A stretch of 64,000 bases of DNA from Mrakia gelida (lineage: Eukaryota; Basidiomycota; Tremellomycetes; Cystofilobasidiales; Mrakiaceae), in assembly GCA_024345305.1 (NCBI GenBank), contig BRON01000020.1:779287-843286 (forward strand). The letters run 5' to 3'. Shown one piece after another: positions 43,701 to 55,930 of this stretch. The position numbers were made by a program, and so were the translations under genes. A model generated the notes under the pieces. That model saw only the letters and a program-made list of their open reading frames with translations. It ran no database searches and was not told the DNA's origin. How positions within the stretch are numbered: the first letter of the stretch is position 1; the number at the start of each line of letters is the position of its first letter.

Positions 43701-46414
43701 ACGACAATCGAAGAGGGTGAGCGGGATGGGAAGTGAAGATGCGCGGGTGAGGGGTTGCAGGAAAGAGAAGGGGGGGTAGAGAGGAGGGAAGGGGAAGGGG
43801 GTTGGGTTGGGACTCACGACTTCGCAGCCTCCGAAGGAACGAAAGGGAACTTGAGTCGTTTGGTGATCTCCTCGTAGTCCAGTCGTCGTTTCTCGAGTTG
43901 GTCGGCGAAGGCTTGTGTTCCCCATTCAACACCACAAAAAAGCGCGTGAAAGGTCAGCTCAACATCACGACGAGCTTGGGACTTCTCGAGGTGAGAGCGA
44001 GGGCGAGAGAAAGGGTGAAGAAAGGGAGGGCGAAAGTGAGGAGGGAGGGAGGAAGGTAGAGAGAAGCACGACGACGACTCACCAGCAAGATGAGCATTCA
44101 CGAACGTCAAGTAAGATCCATGAACTCGCATCCTTACTGACACGCCAGCTTTGTTGCCCTGTTGTACGTCGCGTTCGAAGAAAGGAAACGAAAGCAAGTC
44201 AGCTTGTGAGCGTTCGTTCGTTTGAGCGTTCGTTCGTTTGATCGTTCGTTCGTTCGTTTGTTCGTTCCTCCATTCCGTCAAGAACGAGGGAGGGTCGGAG
44301 AGGGAGGGATGGAGATAACCGAAACGAAACGAATCGAGCGTCGAGGCACGGAAGAGAAAAGGAGGAGAAGAAGAAACGCGAGAGAGAGAGAGAGCCGCGT
44401 TCAAACTCACCATCAACCCCATCAACCCAATCGGCACCGAATCCGCACTCACATCCCCAATGAACGGCTTCAGATCCTTCTTGATCAGGATGATCATCAG
44501 CACTCCGACGAACTGTTTTGAGATGAGCTGTGTAAACGCGCCAACCAAAACCACCACGCGAAGGTCAGCAAAACTCGTTCTCGTTCGATCTACCCCACCC
44601 TGGGTCGAAACGCGTCCGTCGCCGTTCATTCACGCAAACACATTCCAGAGCTCGAAAAACTCACCTTCTCAAACCCCCCTCTCCACTCCTCACCCAACCC
44701 CTCCAGCAACCTCTCCGTCCAAACCTCCTCCCTCGTCATCCCCACCGCTCCTTCCTGTCCCGGAGCGAACACCAGACTCGCCACACTCAAGTCCAGCTCC
44801 TCGAACCCAAAGACAAGGATGTCTGCGGGCAGGGAGGGAGGAGGACCTAAAACGAGGGAGGAGAGGGATAAAGAAGGAGGGGGGAGGGAGTCGTTCACGT
44901 TGAAGGTCGATAGGCGGAGTCTGTGGTAGGGCGGGTGGTGGAGGGCAGTGGGTGGGAGGGGGAGGCGGGTGGTGAAGGCGGTGTGGAAGAGAAGAGAGGG
45001 ATAGGACGGAGTGAGCAACGAGCGAAGAGGGAAGGAAGGAAGACGCGAACGAGGAGGTGATAGACGCACCGAATCGGCACCACCTCCGTCCATTCTTCCT
45101 GACGAGCGAGCAAGGCTTTCCGGATATGTTGATCTCGCAGTTTGGCGAGGAGGAGGTTGGATCCTGTGTGGGTTGTTGAGGTGTGGGGGTTCGGGTCTGG
45201 TGGGATGAACGAAGAACGACGCGAGGGAGGGAGAGAGGTTGGGAAGGAGGGAGGAAGCGAGGAGATGACTGGAGAAGGTGGCAGAAAGGAAGACGGACCG
45301 AATCCGAGAGTTGTCGAGGAAGAAGAGGATCGGAAAGCTCTTCGTTCAGGATCTAGAGTTGATCGAGAGTAGTACGCCAGCCTGCGTTGAGACGACGCGT
45401 CGAAGGTCAGCTCTACGTCGCACACTTTGTTTCGAGAGCGAGGCTCCGAGAAGAAAAAGAAGGACTATGTTGCACTCACCAACTATGACTCTCCCCCCCT
45501 CCTACCCTCCCTCTCCCACCCCCCACCTCCTCTCTAATCCCCTTGAGCCTCTTAACCTCCTTGAGCAGATCCTCCACGTCCCTCACGTCCTTCACTCCCA
45601 CTTCCACTCCCTCCCCTCTAGCAGTCTTGAACGTAACGACATATTCGACTTCCGCTCTCCCCACTCCTCCTGCACTTCCTCCTTGCTGGTGTTGGTGATG
45701 GTGATTAGCCGAGAAGGTCTGACCTGGTTCGATGGCGACGGAGGAGCGTTGGGAGATGGAGATGTTTGTGGAGGGTAGGATGGGGAGGAGGTGTAGGATT
45801 TGGAGGGTTGAAGGGGAGGTGGGGAGAAGGATGAATATCCTAGGGTGAGATAAGATAGCGGGGGCAGATAAGAAGGGTGGGTCAGTCGAGGGAGAGTCAA
45901 CGAAGAGGAGGAGGAGGCGAGAGGTCCAAGGCACAGGGGCTCTTCTTTGCCTTCCTTCCCTTCCTCGTTCCTTCGTCGAGCTGCTCTGTACTCTGGCAGA
46001 GATAGAGAGGCACTCTCGAAGGTTGCCCAGCAACGCCCGAAACGGCTGCTAGCCCCCACCCATCCTCTCGCTGCTCCTCCATCGGCCTCCTCCTTCCTTC
46101 GTTCGAGCTCACCAACTCCCCTTCCTCCTTCATTTAGGGTTGCCCTCCCACCCAGCCCACCCTCACCCCCACCCTTCCACCCTCTCACTCCGCCCACCAC
46201 CCTCAAGCAGATAAGATAAGATAAAGAACCTGTAGACTCACGCTCCCTCCTCCACCCCACTATCGACGTTCCCCACCACTCCCAGAACGACTCCTTCCCT
46301 CTCCCTCTCTCCTCCTCGAGCTGGCGCTCGAACGAGGAAGGCTGAGGAGACGGTGAGTTTGACGACTTCGTCGGGGCGAAAGAGTTTGAAGAGGGAAGGG
46401 TGGAGGGTGGTCAT
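40735..46414 (-). CDS. Inositol polyphosphate 5-phosphatase, OCRL/INPP5B-type, with ASH and RhoGAP-like domains
   Basis: Type II phosphoinositide 5-phosphatase expected on Golgi/endosomal membranes. Twenty-one exons: 46414-46242, 45839-45480, 45381-45299, 45196-45070, 44920-44665, 44527-44411, 44158-44083, 43926-43818, 43645-43542, 43370-43223, 43080-43039, 42929-42812, 42677-42529, 42376-42328, 42219-42027, 41934-41872, 41775-41603, 41504-41451, 41364-41107, 41017-40906, 40835-40735; about 954 residues. Order: N-terminal PH-like region; catalytic core with LSTFNVN, GNKAGVSVRM, LTFVNAHLA, FWTGDLNYR, RLPAWCDRILF and SDHQPV; ASH domain; RhoGAP-like region (LPREIWRLVDWLMN, SVAETLLRLFESLPEPVV). 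Exon 11 is followed by a GC-AG intron (GCAAGT). The intron before exon 8 has no AG where phase requires it. Start ATG 46414 sits after low-complexity sequence. Confidence 0.93.
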
Positions 46415-47083
46415 CGCATGAAGATGAAGGTGGGGTTGGGGGGGGGGGGGGGGTGAGGTTGGGCGGTGAGGTGTTGAGGTGAGCTTGAGGTTCGAATGAG
46501 AGAGAGGAGGATGGGGGTTTCGTTTCTTTTGGGATGAATTTTCAGCAGAGGGGTTGCCGTTGGAGGAGACTTCTGCCTTGGAGAGGGCAGAGTGACGAGC
46601 GAAGTTTTTTTTTGCCCTCTCGCGAACCGAGCCAGCCACGAGGTCGTGTGCGAGGTGCGTCACGGAGAGGAAAGGAAAGGCAAACCAGCCACGTCGTGAA
46701 CAAAAACCGGGGAGAATAACATGGATGCGAGAGCGCAGTAAAAAGTATATACAGGTATCGAGAAAGAGTATGCAATATTAGGGGTCGAAACCAAAGCGAG
46801 CTAGACGACCTGAACCGCAAAACAAAAACGCGACGCGATTCTCCTCCCCTCCTCTTTCCTCCCCGTCCCTCTTATCCATCCCAACCGAACCCAAACTAAC
46901 CCAAACGAAAACACAACCGATAAACACGCACACGAGGACCTGCTCGTTCCCCCAACCCAACCAAAGCGCAAACCAGTCAGCCCTTCTTCCCACGCTCTCT
47001 CGCCCAAAACCAAAACGCGAACCGAATCGAGATGCGAACTCACCAGCCTCCTACAGTAAAATATGATCAGGAAGAGAGTAGAG
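46415..47083. other. Intergenic region with 16-base G run
   Basis: Promoter region of the 5-phosphatase and 3' flank of the histidine-rich gene. It contains an uninterrupted G16 tract at 46438-46453, 25 bp upstream of the 5-phosphatase start codon (C16 in its sense strand). No gene supported. Confidence 0.45.
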
Positions 47084-50019
47084 CTAGTAGTCTTCCTTCT
47101 CCCCTTCCTTCCCCCCATACTTCTCCGTCTTGAGCTTCATGCTTTGAAGGGCATCGTTGTTGTTTCTCTTGCGTTCGTCCTCCTCGTCCTGAACGGGGCC
47201 GTCCATCTCGTCGGTGTCCTGCTCGGTGGTGGTGGTAGGTGAGGGAGAGGAAGCCGAGAGCGAAGGGTCCTCGTCCTTCACTTGAGCGGTGGGGGTCGAG
47301 CGTCGAGCAGGGGAGTCGTCCGAGGAGTCGAGAGGTCCATCGTCGTCGGTTGGGTCGGAGGACGGAGAGGTAGGATCGGTAGGGGTGTTGGTAGTGTTCT
47401 GTTCCTCAAAACAATCAAACGAGGGAAGAAACAAGCGAGTCAGCCTTTGAGAGCTCGAACGAACGAACGAAGCGCGAAAGCTCGAGAGGAAAGCACGAGA
47501 GACGAAGGAGAGGGAGAACGAAAACGAAGACGCGCGACGACTCACCGACGGGCCATCCCCAACAGCATGATGTTTAAAGTTCCCCCTCCCACTCCCAATC
47601 GTCTTATCCGTTGAGTTCCTAGGTGATTCTTCCAACAGATCCGGCTGTTCCCCCTCTCCTTCCCCATCCGCACCCGAACCCGAACCCGAACCCTGTCCGT
47701 CCGACGCGTTCTGTCTCGCTCGAAGGAGGTAGGGGAGAGGGAAGGACATCTTCCCTCGTCCTCGGGGAGTCCATTTGGGTCGAGGTGACAGACCAACAGT
47801 GGCGTAGGAGTGGTACTCGGGGGAGAGGATGTTGATGTTTGCCTCCTTGGGAGTGAGGGGGTGGGAGAGGCTTGGAGGGTGGAGGAGGAGGGGGTGGCGA
47901 AGCGAGTTTGGGGAGTTGATTGGGAGCAGGAGAGTTAAGGATGGGCATCGGTTGACGGTGGGATCCTCCGGTGGGTCCGGCGGGGATGGAGGTGGAGGGA
48001 GGGGGTTGCTGTGAGCGGAGGAAAGGAGAGGATGGTAAGAAACGAGCTCGAGAGAAAGGATGAGAGGTAAAGAGGAAGCACGAACCTGGACGGGAGGAAG
48101 AGGAGCGAAGATGGGAGAAAGGATGTTGACATCGCCGCCCTGTCGAGGAAAGGAAGGTGAAGGGCGTCACCGACAAGGGAAGGATCGAAAGAAGTTCGAG
48201 ATAAAAAGAGAGAGAAGACGCGACGAACAGGGGAAGACCCGTAGTGAGGTCGAAGGAGGTTGATTTCCCTTCGATGGTTGTGAGAGTGCTCATGTCCGTG
48301 ATCGTGCTGCGAGCGACGAGAAAGAGGAAAAGATCGAGTCAGTCTCGTTGTCGGCGCGTCGTTCGAGAAAGAAGGACCGAGCTCACCTCATGCCCATCCC
48401 CATCATCCTCGTAGTAGACCTCGTGATCTCCGTGGTAGTATCCGGAATGGTGTCGGTGATGCTGAAACATCGAATGCAAAGTCAGCGATCGTCGAGGTCG
48501 AGCGAGAACGAGAGGAACGTCGAACTCACACCTCCGTCCTCGACCCAGATCTCATCGCTGTGAGACCTCTTCTGCTCGTCCTCCTCGATCACTTCTCCTC
48601 GTCGGTGATGATGTCCATGCCCGTGGAAGTGATCATGCTCGTGCTCGTGTCCGTGGTCGTGCTGCGAAGAGAAAAGGACGAGAGGCGACGCGTCAGGCTC
48701 GAGACTTCGCGAACGAAACGAGATGCAAAGAGACTCACGCCATTTTCCTCGTAGTAGACATCGCCGTGAGATCCGTGATGGTAGCCGTGCTTTTGAACCC
48801 GAACAATCAACGAAGTCAGCGCTCGTTCGAACGAGAAACGAGAAAGCGAAAGCGAAACGGAAACGAGACTGACCCTCCCTCCATGCTCAACCCAGCTCTC
48901 GTCGTGATCGTGAGACCTCTTCTGCTCGTCCTCCTTAACGACCTCCCCTCGTCGATGATGATGATGTCCATGTCCATGTCCGTGGGAGTGACCGTGGAAG
49001 TGCTGTTCGCGTTTAAACGAAAGCGAGGTCAGCGAGATGAACTCGAACGAGACGAACGCGTCGTCGACTCACCTCGTGCTCATGCCCGTGACCATGTCCG
49101 TTTCCATCGTCGTCCTCGACCCAGACTTCGTGCCTTCTCTCCATCCCATCCTCGGCTTGAGCGAGTGGATCCTCCTCCTGGGGAGCAGGCGAAGCGGGAG
49201 CTGGAGTTGGTTCGTCCGAAGGAGGTGGAGAGGAGCGTTCGAGAGCGTTCTTAGTCTGGATTGAGTTGACGAGTGGGTGGATCAAGAGTGGATGAGTGGG
49301 ATGGGAGGGTAAAGTGAGGAAGTGGAGAGATGGAAGAGCGAGGAAGGAGAGGCAAGAGTGAGCGAAACGAAGGAGGAAAGAGCGAGGTCGACGCGTGCCG
49401 GAACGAGAACTCGAACAACTCACCAATCCACCACCCTTCCCCATCTTCTTCTTCTTCCCACCTCGCTCCTTCCTCCCACCCCTATCTTTCTTCCCGCCCT
49501 TCTTTCCACCACGTCCATGCCTTCCTCTTCCACCTCCACGCCCACCCTCCTCGACGTCCGACCCATGCTTCCCATGCCTCTCCCGCCCTCGTCGCTCCTC
49601 CATCACGAAATCCCCTCCTTCGCCTGCGTTGGAGTTGGTGGTGGTCGTGGTAGAGAAGGGGGAGAGTTCAGAAGGGAGGGAGTCGCCTGCGATTGGGAGG
49701 GAGGAGGAGGAGAGGGGACCAGGTTGGGGTTGATCTGCGAGTGGGTTGAAGAGGGGAGGGAGAGGGAGAGAGGGGGATGGATGGAGAGAGGGTAGCGTGG
49801 AAACGGGAAAGAGGTTAGTGTGTGGAAGAAGGGAGCGCAGCGAGAAAAGGGGGCGAAGGCGATGAAGGGAAAGCGAAAGAAGAAAGAGAGAGACAACTCA
49901 CGAGTAAGATCCTTGAGCGAGGACGGCGATTCGAGACCCTTCAAGGGAAGACCTGAAGCACTAGCGACGAGAACAGCAGCGATAAATCCGAGGGAGGCTG
50001 AAGTGGAGGGTGGAAGCAT
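47084..50019 (-). CDS. Secreted histidine-rich repeat protein
   Basis: Eleven exons: 50019-49902, 49734-49424, 49255-49073, 49002-48874, 48789-48739, 48661-48530, 48461-48387, 48306-48229, 48139-48086, 48008-47546, 47398-47084; about 635 residues. It starts with a signal peptide (ASLGFIAAVLVASASG). A Gly/Lys/Arg-rich segment precedes a histidine-rich core whose two-exon unit occurs twice: HSHGHGHGHHHHRRGEVVKE with HGYHHGSHGDVYYEENG, and HFHGHGHHHRRGEVIEEDEQ with HHRHHSGYYHGDHEVYYEDD. The tail is Pro-rich then Asp/Ser/Thr-rich. Histidine density suggests divalent metal (Zn, Cu, Ni) binding outside the cell or in the secretory path; this is inference. Frame around exons 8-10 has two solutions: one uses donor GTTCGT at 48228 and needs one base less in G5 at 47857-47861; the other uses an earlier donor and stays open. 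Confidence 0.75.
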
Positions 50020-50782
50020 GACTGGATCCGAGGGAGTTGCTGCAGCAGTGGAGAAGAGAGGCGAGACCGACGACGACGACGAGGGAAGAAGCCGCTTGAG
50101 CTTTGAGGTTGAGATCGATTCGAAGGTGAAGTTGGAGACCAGAGAGTACTAGACTCGTTCCGAGAGGGTGTGCTGTAGTAAGGAGAGTGGGGTTGGGAGG
50201 TGGTGGGTGGGAGTTGCTGAGAGAGACGAACGAGGTCTTGGGTTGAAGTACGCCGAGCGAGGCTGGTGAGGCTTGACGAACGGAGGGTCCCTACCTTAAT
50301 GAACGAGAAGGAAATAGGTGAGAATGATACGTCAGTGATATCAATCTCAGTCTGAGGGAAGGGTGCAAATTGGCATCAATGAGAGCGTGGCTGAGGGATA
50401 GCCACGTCGGGGAGGAGGCTGGTGAGGTTGGTTGGATCGAGGAGGGACGAGAGACCGGTTCCGATTGCTGAGATGGACGGAAGTAATTTCGACGGCGAGG
50501 GCGGGGATGAGAGATGGCTGTAATGAGGTGGGTGAGATGGTGATGAGGTGATGGTGTCTGAGAGGAAGGAAGATCTCGAGGAAGGAGAGAGGGTGAGCTC
50601 GAACGAGTTGGAATCGAAACTGAAGACGAACCCTTGCTGCTGCCTCTCCTCCCAGCCCTTTCGCAAAGTTCAAGAAACAAGTACACATATCTCCTAACTC
50701 CCACTGAGTACCAGCCAGATCCTTCCTCCTTCCAAGAGACCCCCGTCGACGCGTCCCTCCCTTTGACGAGTAGTCGACCTCC
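50020..50782. other. Intergenic region upstream of the histidine-rich gene
   Basis: 763 bp between the start of the histidine-rich gene and the 3' end of the Asterix-like gene, both minus strand. The open frames here are low in complexity. No feature supported beyond promoter and terminator roles. Confidence 0.35.
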
Positions 50783-51618
50783 TTAGAGAGCGGCGGAAGC
50801 AGCAGCCTCTGCTTGAACCCTGGCCTGGTTCTCGGCGATCTTTTGAGCCATATCGGGGAGGATGAGGAAGGTGGGGATATAGACCGAGAAGAGGGAGAGA
50901 AGGGCGAATCTGCGAGGGAGGAAGGGGAGAAGGAGGTGCGTTCGAGAAGGAAGGAGGTCAGCTTGAGCTCGCTCGTTCTCGGACAGCTCGGAAGCAACCA
51001 TAGGGCCCTTCCTTCGCCACTCTGATACCAGCATCCCAGACCTCCCTACCACCCTCCCATACTCCTACGAGCCGAGCACGAAAGCAGACGAGCAAGGCGA
51101 AGTCCATTCGAAGGAAGAAGAAGGAAGATGAACTCGACTCGACTCACCCAAGTCCCTGAAGTCCTCCTCCTCCTACAGACGAATCCGTCGTCCTCAGAGG
51201 TTTCGAGTTGATGAAGGTGAAGATGGCGATGAGGAGAGAGGGCCAGGCGAGGATTCGGTTCTTGGAGACCACTATTATAGGACGAGCGAGGGCGAAAGGG
51301 AAGGAGGGAACGAGGTCAGCTCGAAGCTCACTTCCCTCTTCCGTTCCATCTCCTTCTCCTGCGAACCAGAAAAATGATCTATACTCACAAGCAGCTCCCG
51401 ACGATACCATAGCAGCAGTGGCTATCGGATCAGCTCTTGGGGTCCAGAAGAGATCTCCTCGAAGCATATGGAAGGGCACCTGAACGGCGAAGGAGCGAGG
51501 GTCCGAGGAGTTCTGGGAAGGCGACGAACAGGAAGGTGAGCTTGAATTATTCGGTCATAGGACTATAGCAAAGAGGGAGATCGGGTGTACGTACGAGAGG
51601 TTCGATAGTGACAGTCAT
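50783..51618 (-). CDS. Asterix/WDR83OS-like small ER membrane protein
   Basis: Four exons: 51618-51595, 51512-51389, 51271-51148, 50909-50783; 132 residues. It starts MTVTIEPL. Features resembling Asterix, a subunit of the PAT chaperone complex that helps insert multi-pass membrane proteins: TPRADPIATAAMVSSGAALV, then KNRILAWPSLLIAIFTFINS, then a Gly-rich link and FALLSLFSVYIPTFLILP, followed by a coiled C-terminal helix (AQKIAENQARVQAEAAAS). Family call rests on length, the order of hydrophobic segments and the MS-SGA---KN---AW---FIN pattern, so moderate. Its start lies 287 bp from the TBC gene, in divergent orientation. Confidence 0.65.
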
Positions 51619-51905
51619 GCTTGGGAGAGAAGGAGGTGGTTGGGGGCTACTTTCAGGGAAGCTCTCGAAGGGAGAGATGGGCTCGAGAGCTCGCGGTCGT
51701 CAAGGTGGTTCCGAGAGCTGTTGGTCGACTTAGCAACGGGTGTTGCTGCCAGAAATTTCGCCATGTCCTTGATTTTTTCCGAACTGTAGGTTGGTAAGGA
51801 AAATCTACTTTCTTGCGGAACTTCCGAAGTGGCAGAGACGTCCTTCCCTTCGAAGTGTGTTTGGCGATCTCACCTCCCCTCCCTTCTCTTCTCCAACCCT
51901 CGACC
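51619..51905. promoter_or_regulatory. Divergent promoter region
   Basis: 287 bp shared by the Asterix-like gene (minus) and the TBC1D5-like gene (plus), both with roles at internal membranes. No specific element recognised. Confidence 0.35.
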
Positions 51906-54900
51906 ATGGCGTCTTTTCAAGATGAGACCGACGTGTTCACCCGACCGACCGAGGACCAAATACGGTGAGTACATCTCGGTCTTATCTTATCTCGCGTGTT
52001 CGGGAGGGAGAGAGGAGCGACGGACGTCGGCGAGGAGGGAAGGGAAGAAGGTCAAGTCGAGAGCTTGTCGTCTGGAACGATCTCGGCGGGCCTCTTTGGA
52101 TTGTATATCTCCAAAAACGCGTGCAGAACACTGGATGGCCCTGCGCTGTATACTCCGAGCTCCTGGCGTCCCGCATCACGTTCAACCAGCATCTGCTCGG
52201 CCCTTCTTTGGAACGAACGAAGCTGACGAGCTCGCACCCCCCTCCCTTCCTTCTTCCTCTTGCAGATCCTCCTGGAAGACCCTCTTCGAAGACCCTCTTC
52301 TCTCTATGAACTCGCTCAAATGGAAGGCTCTCAACGGTCTAGCAGAAGAGAAGGATCTCGTCGTAGAGAACTGGGTTCCTTTGTGAGTTCTCGCTTGCCG
52401 GCGAGCTCCATCATCATGGACTTCCGAGCTCACTCCTTCGTTCGTCCGCTCGCTTCTATACAGACGGAGTCTTCATTGGAAGGTCAGCCCTGACCTCATA
52501 CATACTTCTCCTCTCAACTCACTGCTGAAAATCTTCCACTTCCCCTCCGCCCACAGCTCCATCACTCGATCCTCCCTTCCCCCTCTCCCTCGCTCTTCCC
52601 GACTCCCCTCTCGACGTCAAGAGCGACCTACGACACTCTCCGAGCTCGATATCTACGAGCACCCGATGGCAGATGGGCGGCGGATGTGAGCGTACCCGAT
52701 GGAGCTGTGCTGGTGGAGAACGGAGGGGCTGGACGAGCTGGAGCTGCAGGAGATCTAGGGAAGAACAACCCGTTGAGCTTGGAGGAGGAGGTGCGTCGCT
52801 GTCGTCTCTCTCGTGTTGATTCTTCATTCCTTCTTATGCGTACACACACTGACACTCGCGCCCTCTCCTTGTTTCTATAGAACCCCTGGACGAGCTGGTT
52901 CTCGGACGTCGACCTCAGGAAGGTGATCAGGCAGGACGTCGAACGAACGTGAGCTCGACTCCGACTCGTCGCTTCCTTCCCTCGTCGCTTCTTTCACTCA
53001 CTCTCCGACCTCGCACTCCTTTTTCTGATGGTTTACAGCTTCCCCGACGTCCCCTACTTCACCCTTCCAAGAGTCCAAACCCTCCTCACTACCATCCTCT
53101 TTCTCTACTCGGTCCTTCATCCCGACGTTGGCTATCGACAGGTGCGTCCGTTCCATCTCTCTTACCTCTATCTTCTCACCATTGATTCGATCTCTCTACC
53201 TTCTCCGTTTCCGATCTACAGGGCATGCACGAACTAGCCGCCGCCATCCTCCTCGTCGTCGATCTCGACTCCCTCCCACACGACGCGTCCAATGCCAACG
53301 ACCTCGCCGGGTTGACTCTTTCGAGAGAGTTCGTGGAACACGATACGTGGACGTTGTACGAGAGTGTGATGAAGCATGCCAAGGGGTGGTATCAGTGGAG
53401 GGAGGAGGAGGCGAGTGGGAAGATCGGTGGTGGAGGAGGAGGAGGGAGACAGGTGAGTTTTTGCGTCTCGGCTTGAGGGGAGAATGGTTCGCGAGGGCAG
53501 GTCGGCTCGGGGGACGATTGGTAGAGAACGGCAGGAATGTAGCTCTACCGATGTATTGGGGACGGTTGGGGAATCAAGCGAAGGCGAATCGCGTCGACGA
53601 AGCTGACCTTCCTCTTCCGCTTTCGCCTGACCAGGCTCCGAAGAAACTCGAACAACCGATCGTCACCATCTGCAACCACATGCATGGAACCCTCCTTCGA
53701 AGCCTGGATCCTCAGCTGTGGGCGAAGATGGAGGAGTTGGGGATCGAGCCGCAGATCTACGGGATGTGAGCTCGACGCGTCTCGCTCTCGTTCGCCTTCA
53801 TCGACATCGAGTGGGTCGCTGATCTTTCTTCGTTTTCGCTTTTTCGAAGACGCTGGATCCGCCTGATCTTTACGAGGGAGTTCCCTGTACGTTCTTCGTC
53901 GCGACCTCTCGAGGCTGGGCGTTTGAAGACTGACGAGCCTTGACTTCGACGCTTGCTCAGCTCGACGACGCGATGCGCCTTTGGGATGGGATCTTCGCTG
54001 AGGACTCGACGCTCAGACTGGTCGAGTTCATCTGCATCGCCATGCTTCTGAGGATCCGAAACTCCAGTACGTCTCTCTCCCTTCTTCGCGTCTGACTCTT
54101 CCGTCTCTGAAGCTCGAACTCAAACTCGACGACGCTGACTTTTTGCCCTTTTCCCTCCGCCCTTGCCTTCTCAGTCGTCCACGCAGACTACTCCGAAGCA
54201 CTCTCCACCCTCCTCCGATATCCAACCTCCTCCCCACCTCTCTCCATCCCTCTCCTCCTCTCCCAAGCCATCGCCCTTCGAGACTCCTCCGCCTCCTCAG
54301 CAACAGGTGTCGCCGTCGTCATGCAGAACCAGGATCTCCTCGGAATCCCAGCTCAACCTCCTCCGCCGGAGGAAGACGAGCACGACTCTCGTCGACGAGG
54401 AGGGGGTCGAGGTGGGCGAGGAGGAGGGAGAGGGAGACCACCTCCGCTGGCGACTGGAGCGGCGGGAAGGATCGCTCAGGTTCAGATGGGGATTGCTGGG
54501 TTGGGACTGGGAGCTGTTGCGCAGGGGCTGTTGGAAAGAGGTCAGGCGTTGGGGCTGGATAAGGCCATCATCTCGAGAGTTACGGAAATCCGAGTGAGTT
54601 TGTCTTCATCTCGTTTGTTCTTGCTCGACGCGTCGAGGGCGAGTCGAGCGCTTTTGGAACCTCGCTCCATTTGCGACGAACAGCTCACTGACTTACCACT
54701 CTCGTCTTACTTCTGCGCTCATAGAAAAACCTCCCCGACTTCCCAACCTCTCCCTCCGCGATCGGTCGACCCACCTCCTTCTCGCCTTCCTCGTCGTTCA
54801 ACTCCCTCGCTCAATCGCCACCAACAGGTCATCTCCAGCAGCAGACGAGGATGTCCCAGGAGCTCGAGGCAGAGGTCCTCGCTCTTCGAACGACGATGCA

Positions 54901-55930
54901 CGACATGTCGATCGTCATGGCGAGGTGTCTGGAGGGTGTCGAGAACGAGCTCTTCACGCGTCCTCCCGTTCCCGAAACGACGTCGACGGAGGAGGACGGA
55001 GGACCGAAGGGAGCGATGATGTCAATCGACCTCGCGCTCTCAGGACTTCGACTGGTCAGGGAAGCGTTGAGGGACCCGAGTCTTCCCTTCGATCCGTTGG
55101 TCATCTTCTCGCAGGAGGAACCACCTCAGGACTCGGCGTTCCCTCCTACTCCTCCACCACCGCAACCTTCCGTCTCGACTCCCTCGTTTTCTTCTCAAAC
55201 GCAACTCCCACCCGCTCTTCCACCACTCCCAGCACCTATCTCTCTCCCCGACCCAATCCAACCTCAACGCACAACCACTCCTCAACTTCCCATCTCCACT
55301 CCCTCTCCCTCCCCGCCACCACCTCCTCCTCCTCCTTCCTCTTCCTCCCCTCCCCTCCTACCACCTCAAGCACACGCCGCCCCTCCACCAGCTCTTACCT
55401 CCCGTCGCTCACAACCAACCTCCTCCCATCCTCATCAACAACCTCAACTCTTCCTCTCCTCTCGAAACGATCGACCCTCCGAAGGCCTCTCTCGCTCACC
55501 AACCCCAAACATCCGACCTCAACTTCAAGCTCCTCAAACTCCTCTTCCCTCAGCTATCGGATTTGCTTCTGCCTCCTCCAGCTCGCACACATCCTACTCG
55601 AACGGAGCTTCTTCCCTCGGAACCAAACCCGTCCCTCCTCCTCCATGGGTCCGAACAACATCGTCCTTCGCTCCCTCTTCCTCCTCCTCAAACGCACCAG
55701 CACCGGTTTTGCCTCAGTACCCTCCTAAATCCTCGTTCGGGGAGGTTGAAGGAGAGTCGGGGGTGTTCTCGAGGTTCGCGGGAGGGTTGGAAACGAGAGG
55801 GTCGAGAGATCCATTGGTTGGGGAGAGACCTGTTGTTGTTGCGAGAGGGAAGGCGGGGGATGGGCTGACTAGATTTGGTGGAGTGGGAGGAGGAGGAGGT
55901 GGAGGTGGAGATCCGTTGGGTGCGCTTTAG
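51906..55930 (+). CDS. TBC1D5-like Rab GTPase-activating protein
   Basis: Twelve exons: 51906-51964, 52266-52382, 52464-52482, 52557-52790, 52881-52948, 53039-53141, 53222-53452, 53635-53765, 53850-53886, 53961-54066, 54175-54593, 54725-55930; 909 residues. It starts MASFQDETDVFTRPTEDQIR. The TBC domain carries the arginine finger in LRKVIRQDVERTFPDVPYF and the glutamine finger in VGYRQGMHELAAAI, preceded by NNPLSLEEENPWTSWFSD, which is characteristic of the TBC1D5 branch (retromer- and autophagy-linked Rab7 GAP). Further conserved pieces are RWIRLIFTREFP and MRLWDGIF. The C-terminal third is Pro/Ser-rich with a predicted helix (QELEAEVLALRTTMHDMSIV). Exon 3 is 19 nt. Intron 1 (300 nt) is long for this locus. 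Confidence 0.92.
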
